The position numbers were made by a program, and so were the translations under genes. Source: Cocos nucifera (lineage: Eukaryota; Streptophyta; Magnoliopsida; Arecales; Arecaceae). From it: a stretch of 64,000 nt of DNA. Positions 57,946-64,000 of this stretch are shown in pieces (positions within the stretch are counted from its first letter, which is position 1; each line of letters starts with the position of its first letter). The notes below the pieces were generated by a model. That model did not search any database and had not been told where the DNA came from. It saw nothing but the letters and a program-made list of their open reading frames with translations. The stretch is taken from assembly GCA_006176705.1 (NCBI GenBank), contig QRFJ01000057.1, positions 711,712-775,711 on the forward strand, read 5' to 3'.

Positions 57946-59174
57946 GTAAATGCCGTCTCTTTTAGCTTCCTTTTTGATTGGAATCTCTGGATGGCTCATA
58001 CATTGTTTTCTTCTGAGTATTGGAAAAAAAAAAGTGAGGATCGTGTACATTTTAGTGGAAATGAAGACTACGATATATGTCATGGATTAGAAAAGCAAGA
58101 CCTAATCTGTAGGAAAGACGCTAGGAGAAATGCCGCGTTGATGCTCATTTGTTATAGTCTGTTAGACCATATATGGTGAATAAGTTTTGTTAATATTGAG
58201 TGGAAAGGGCCTTAGTGTGACATTTTGAGCGCATCACATGTTGAGAAATCCTTAAAAGATTTAGAAATATTGGAGTTTGGAACCAGAAGATTGTGCTTGA
58301 GGCAAAAACTCATTTGATTGTGGGGTCTTTACCGATGGGGACTACTTGATAGTATACCAACTACTTGGAAATGTCTTTTTTCCAGTCAGAGGGCAAATAA
58401 GCTGAAACTTTTGGCTAATTAGCCTCCTCTGCCACAGCCTGATGGAGAACACTTTCATGTTGTTGGCTTGGATGAAGGCAGGAATGAGGATATCTGGAGA
58501 TGATAACTTTTTCTAACCACTTGCTTGGTATCACATGTATATCACCTACAATTTATTAGACAAAATTGGGTTGCAGAACTTGAGGTTATTGCTAGAGGGA
58601 GACTTCATTTGATCATATTCTTTCTGCTAAACTTCAAGGTTATAAAATACAAAGTAACTCTGCATAATAAGTTCTGTAGAAGGACAAGTTCGCAACATGC
58701 ATGCTTCTAGGTTTCAATTTGTGGTGGCAAATTAACAATGTGGTTGTGACACAGCAATAACAATGCTAAACTTCAAGGTTATTTTAAACTATTACCAGCA
58801 TAAAACTACATGCCATCAACCACAGATTTTTGGAATGATCCATCCTTCTTCACCTGGTTTTGCCATATGATGCTTACTGTAGCAATTTCATTAGCATTCC
58901 AGAAAATTGAGTTTTCACAGCTCCATCAATTGCAAACCCCATTATATGGTGTAGAGTTTGCACGTCAGGCTTGTTTGACATGCCTTTCATGTTTCATAAA
59001 TATATCGTATCTGTTACACAGAATCATAATGAACTATGATTTCCTCAGACTATGATCATAAATATACATGATTGATTACTGATTTATGAATTCACTATTT
59101 TCCAGGTTTTGCCTTCACATATTTGCTGTGGTCAGTGAAGTACAACTACATGAAGCATATGAGCATGCTTACTG

Positions 59175-62100
59175 ATGAATAAGGAAGCATTGCCAAGGCA
59201 TGTTTCATACAATCCAATTTTAGACAATTTTTAATTTGCTATTGTCAACGTTTTGCTTCTCTTTAGTTCTAGTTTCTTTTTTCCTTTCTTTTTCTTACCT
59301 TTTCCTTTTTCTCCTCCTTTCTTTCCTTTTCCTTTCCCCCTCAATCTTTTACCTGGTATACATTTTACCCTTCCAACAGAGGAAACTTCAGTTCAGAATC
59401 TACTTGCAGGAACAAGCCACCTAAGATCAATTGGTTGCATCATGTGGCTACTTGTGAGAATTTCTCCTGTCAAGAGAAATTCTTGAGCTCAAACTTTCTG
59501 TTTTCTTTATCATCACAAAAACTCAGACCTGAAGAAAGTGCTGAAGGGATGCTGTGCACAAGGTACAACTGTGTCTTGGTGGTCTGATTATTTGAATTCT
59601 AGCTCTAGAGCATTGAAATATATTTTTCTCCTGATAGTATCTCATACCTGCTGCAAATGCTGTCATGAAGAGATGTTATATATCAAAAATTCCTGATCAA
59701 TCATGGCTGCATTATTGATAGCTTTGAGATCTTGGTTCTTATTCTGCAATAATTTCCTATTGGAGACAAAATTCTATTGGCAAATTAGTCAGATTACAGA
59801 TTAGGAATTTACTGGTTACCACAAATCCGCTGTATACAAACAAATGTGCATGCATACATATGTTTGTGTGTCCATATATTAGTATGTCCATATGCATGTG
59901 TGTGGGTTGAGAAGCAAGGTTAGACAGCAGTTTAACCTTATTTACTTTTGTTGACTTAGCATCATTTTAAGCTGGTTTATTGTGCAATCTAATTTACAGT
60001 TCAGTAAATCAACAAGTTAGAAGAAAATTATTGATAGTAAAAAAAAAATATTGTCTCTCGATCCTTAGGTAATTTATTACCTGGCGATGAATAGTTGCAA
60101 TCATTCTGGCTCATTATTCTCAGTAATTATAACTTATCTGCTATGCTGTTTGTTCTGAGTGTAACTTGATCTATATGATATGTATTTTGGTTCCCAACTC
60201 TTAATTTGTTTCATGTTGCATTGTCAGGTCTATTGCTTGTACCATTCAAGGACTTGAGAGGGTGCAAAATTTACAAATTGAGAAGGTACACTTAAAGTAT
60301 CATGACTAAAGAAATTCTCTACTTCTACTGATGATATGCCAACTTTACTCCTCACTAAAACTCATGTACTAATTAAAACTTAACCTTTGCATCACTAAAT
60401 GGAAGTTGAAATTTCTGCTCAGTTTCATTTATTTTTTCTTTTGGTTTTCTTATGTCTTGGTCTTGTTTCTTGAGCCAGTGAATTTGGTGCAGCATGATGA
60501 TTCAGTTAGTTTAGCATGTACTCTGATCCCCTTGATCTCAATTCTTGGCAGGCATGGAAAGCTCTCTGCAGAAGTCAGGGAACAAGCAAGCAGTATTTAA
60601 GACCTGGATTAACTGCTCCAGTGCTGAATCATAGTACAGATTGTCTATCAGCTCAAGTTTCAAACTCCAACAATATCAACAATGTTGTTGATTTCCAAAG
60701 ACCTGGAATGTCATCTCATGAAAGTATATACCCACACGAAGCATCTGGTGATTTACCATGCAATTCACTCCTTGGAGGTGATTCATTTATGAGAAATTCT
60801 TTATGGAAGAACAAGGATTACAATACAAAGGTTGATGCAAGTTTGATCACGAGGGAACCAGATGTTACTGGAGCGTCAATGCCACACAGTTCTTCTCATA
60901 TAGGTCCTGAAAATCACCAAACTGGGCATGCTGATGGTGATAAGCATGCTAATGATAATTTTCTAGATGTTTTGGATGATGATGAAATTATGGAGGTAGA
61001 ATTTTTGGTTGTGATTTATTCATTTATTTATTTTATAGACGTAATGATGGAACTTGTGTTTGGATCAGTTTTTGTAGTTCATCAACCAATTTTGTGTTTC
61101 AGAATATTGATGTAGACCAAATAGTCATGGAACACTATCAAGCCACTGGAACACCTGAAGTATCAGCATCTAAACATGCTACTTTTACTCCAGTTGGTAG
61201 TGGAGGTAATAGAACAGGCCCCAGTGAAAATAGCTTGCCAATGGAACTGTGTGAAATATGCATTCACGGCTTCAAGGTACACCTTTTCATTGTCATTATT
61301 TTTTCTTTTAAAGGAACTATTTTTAATTTTTAATCATGATATTCATGTAATATCTGCAATTATGTAGCTGGCTCTTTGCCCAGAAGCAACAACTCATTTG
61401 CAGGAGATGAAGGATCGGTTGATTACAGTATCAAATGAACTTCTTGATAATGCTGCTGAACTTGGTCCTCAACGGTGTGAAAATCTTCGCCAAGAGCGGT
61501 TTGTCCTGTCTTAACATAATGTTGTTTCCATGTTAGATGGGAAAAAAATATATTTACCAATAAAATGTTTTTTTTTTCTGCTCCTCCATGCATTTGCTTG
61601 TCAGGTTGCATCTCAATAAACAGATTCAGGTGCTTGAAAAATATCTCCATAGTTTGACTCAAGATGGTGAAAGATGGAGATCACATTTGACAGCCTCAAC
61701 AACTGCTGCACAGGTCTTTCAACCTGAGACTCCTGTGAACACATTTCCTATAGATCCTGCAAGATTCAATTCCCAGGTTCATATAGGAAATGAACCAGGG
61801 AATTCTGGGACTTGGAGTTCAATGGCATCATTCTCCTATACAGATAGAACAAGTATTCTATCAGCACATGTGGAAAGAGAAATGTTTACTCCAAAGCTCG
61901 TTGATGTTAATTACATTGAAGGGTCTAGTGATAAGAGGTGGAAGAGTGAAGATTTTCCATGGACCAAGAAACTTGAGGTGGTTTTCCACAATATATGTCA
62001 GTTTATCTGCATTTCCTATGTTCTCTGATGCTTACTCGTACTTGACACCTTGCCAGGCCAATAACAGAAAAGTGTTCGGGAATCACTCCTTTCGTCCCAA

Positions 62101-63943
62101 TCAAAGAGAGGTGATTAATGCAACAATGAGCGGACATGATGTTTTTGTTCTGATGCCAACTGGCGGTGGCAAGAGCCTGACATACCAGGTACAAGCATTA
62201 CCCAAGAAATCGAGCTGCCAGAAATAATGTCTCTTGACATTTTGCCCTGTCAAAGTTGCCATGGAGCTCTCTTGTAGCTTTTGAAGCCTCATTTGAGTAG
62301 GGCTCATTGCCAGTTACACGTTACTTAGAGATATAAATTAATAATGCCATTTTTTGAAGTTTGCAAAACACTATAATAGATTTCATATTTCTAGAGCAAC
62401 TTTCCATCTCTTTTTGCATTTTTTCCCCTTCCCTTTGGCGAGTCTAAAAGTCAGTTATCTCGAACCCTTTGGATTAAGATAAAGATTTCTAAGTTTTCCT
62501 ACTATAACATAAATTTAGCTGTCATGCAGCTTCCTGCTTTAATCTGTCCCGGAGTAACACTAGTAGTTTCTCCTCTCGTCTCACTCATCCAGGATCAGAT
62601 AATGCATCTGTTGCAGGTATTGCATGCTTCATTTAGCATGAAAATGTCGTTATATGGTACCTAACTGACTAAATACTTTCTATCTCTGAGCAGGCAAATA
62701 TTCCTGCTGCTTATCTGAGTGCAAGTATGGAGTGGGCTGAACAACAGGAGATTTTTAGAGAATTGATGTCTGACACCTGTAAATACAAGTTATTATATGT
62801 AACTCCGGAAAAAGTTGCCAAGTGAGTACTGCTTCCATAAGCTAAGGGTTGTTATGCCATGAACTTCCAACTCAATACAGTTCTTAACTTGGTATATCAG
62901 ATAAAATGGTGCATTGATAAAGCATAACATAACCATCAAGCCTTGCCCAACTATTTTATCTAAGCTTTTGAATCCTCATTCAGCAAGAGTTTCTAGCTGG
63001 GGATACCTGTGATGTCACTTTAAGCTATTCCATTTCCTTTCCCACAATTTCCATCCATATTATCTTAGATTTGCCTTTTCTTTTCCGTCTCTATCAAATA
63101 TTAGAGGATCCTCGTTACTGGAGCCCCCTCAAATCTTTCCTGTACATGCCTTAACCATCTTGATCAGTTCTCTGTCATTTGTTGTTATTGGTGTTTCTCC
63201 TATGGCTCTTCTTGTATGATCGTTTCTCATTCAACATTCAGCAGAAAAGCATCACGTTAATGTAACAAGATTATTTCAGTGCTGGAAACTTGTATTTAAT
63301 TTAAAGAATATTTTCTGGAACACTCTGGAAATAGAGAATTAACTGTAAAAACACATTGGTTCAAGGAAATGCAGCTATATGCTGACATTCATGTATATAT
63401 GCACGTCTCTATGTGCATTGATGCATGGTGAAGTTATGTGTACTACTCCTGACATTAATGATGTGTGATCTGAATCTGCATTAACTTTGGAAATTCATTT
63501 GGCCTAAAACACTTGGGCGTTTCCTGTGTTCCTTAAATTGAAGTGATGGCACTTACTCAGTTGGAAATACTTGTCTGATACAGGAGTGATGTTTTGTTGA
63601 GGCGCTTGGACAATTTGTACTCATGGGGATCACTTGCTAGAATTGTTATTGATGAAGCTCATTGTGTAAGCCAGTGGGGACATGATTTTAGGCCAGATTA
63701 TCAGGTTGTGATGAGCAAAACATTGTTTTCAGAACCCTTGAGAACCTTTCAAAACTCACCCTGTTTTGACTAAAAATTTGCACTCTATCAGGGGCTTGGT
63801 ATTTTGAAACAAAAGTACCCAAATACTCCCGTGCTGGCTCTAACTGCTACAGCAACAGCTAGTGTAAAGGAAGATGTTGTGCAAGCTCTTGGCCTAGTGA
63901 ATTGCATCATTTTTCGACAAAGTTTTAACCGCCCAAACTTGTG
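59175..63943 (+). CDS. RECQL4A: RECQ4A/BLM-type ATP-dependent DNA helicase, 5' part
   Basis: Twelve in-phase coding exons: 59175-59197, 59380-59562, 60228-60285, 60552-60995, 61103-61276, 61368-61498, 61605-61977, 62057-62188, 62530-62616, 62694-62821, 63584-63704 and 63792-63943 (gene continues). 668 residues are visible of about 1180 expected. The start MNKEALPRGNFSS depends on a GC-AG intron. N-terminal part: KINWLHH motif near residue 30, acidic patch DVLDDDE near 230, ELCEICIHGFK 284-294, coiled-coil-like 295-370. Helicase core: motif 0 FGNHSFRPNQRE 469-480, Walker A MPTGGGKSLTYQ 495-506, Ia LVVSPLVSLIQDQI, DEAHC 601-605 with QWGHDFRPDY, motif III LALTATAT, FNRPNL 663-668. 3'-5' helicase expected to act in the nucleus with TOP3-alpha/RMI1 to dissolve recombination intermediates and limit crossovers. 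RQC and HRDC domains lie outside the window. Confidence 0.93.
59198..59379 (+). other. GC-AG intron of RECQ4A
   Basis: Donor CCAAG|gcatgttt, acceptor ccaacag|AGG. It splits codon 8 and links the seven-codon first coding exon to the KINWLHH exon in frame. GC donors are a minor class in plants; here it keeps the otherwise canonical consensus around the GC. The intron carries a strong CT-rich tract (59255-59350). Confidence 0.6.
62822..63583 (+). other. Long intron between helicase motifs Ia and II
   Basis: 762 bp, the largest intron after residue 100 of the helicase. Ends are AA|gtgagt and acag|GAGTG. No recognisable mobile element inside; nothing else seen. Confidence 0.75.
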
Positions 63944-64000
63944 GTGAGTGCCAATTGAGATGCATTGCTGCTGTCTGCTTTATACTGGATGATGGATTTA

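Noticed and set aside
57475..58179. A 234-codon open frame upstream of the helicase
   Set aside because: It runs through a Pro/Ser-rich CT tract and past a strong splice donor, shows no domain and does not join the helicase frame; interpreted as leader sequence.
59236..59486. Hydrophobic Phe/Leu/Ser-rich small open frames
   Set aside because: They translate the CT-rich tract of the RECQ4A intron before the 59380 acceptor.

Overview
This is a eukaryotic nuclear window, almost certainly from a flowering plant and probably a monocot (palm-like by repeat flavour, which is inference). It has two spliced nuclear genes of plant type and one decaying gene. They sit in a dense field of nested LTR retrotransposons, foldback DNA-transposon sequence and microsatellites. 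A run of exactly 1000 N marks an assembly gap. I saw no operons, CRISPR arrays, rRNA or tRNA genes.

Layout. 1-2100: broken Ty1/copia element on the minus strand (gag, protease, start of GAG-pre-integrase; primer-binding site; LTR). 4606-6780: decayed piece of an IDM1-like PHD-finger/GNAT acetyltransferase gene. 9232-29600: about 20.4 kb foldback DNA transposon with ~430 bp terminal inverted repeats and a 9-bp target duplication. Its arms are tandem AT-rich repeats forming one giant palindrome centred near 20.79 kb. Two Ty3/gypsy elements are inserted in it (9685-15929 and 22605-27869). 30052-35609: complete minus-strand gene for a plant YY1-type five-finger C2H2 transcription factor, in five coding exons. 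37950-44907 and 45806-54998: two more Ty3/gypsy elements on the minus strand. The second lies in one copy of a tandemly duplicated ~0.85 kb segment. 59175-63943 and beyond: 5' part (668 codons visible) of a RECQ4A/BLM-type DNA helicase gene on the plus strand.

How the parts relate. The four Ty3/gypsy copies are one extended family. They share LTR ends, a primer-binding site close to TTGGCGCTAGAGGAAGG, a related gag, and tandem hairpin repeats built on a CTCGG..GAGAT..ATCTC..CCGAG motif upstream of the 3' LTR. Only the element at 45806-54998 has pol, with an order typical of the Tat lineage: protease, RT, RNase H, second RNase H, integrase. The other three are gag-only, suggesting amplification in trans by a pol-bearing relative. 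The copy at 9685-15929 has nearly identical LTRs and is young; the others are heavily mutated, mostly by transitions.

The least ordinary object is the giant foldback element: multi-tiered tandem repeats in inverted orientation, unequal arms, no transposase reading frame, Mutator-like target duplication, and a recoverable pre-insertion site.
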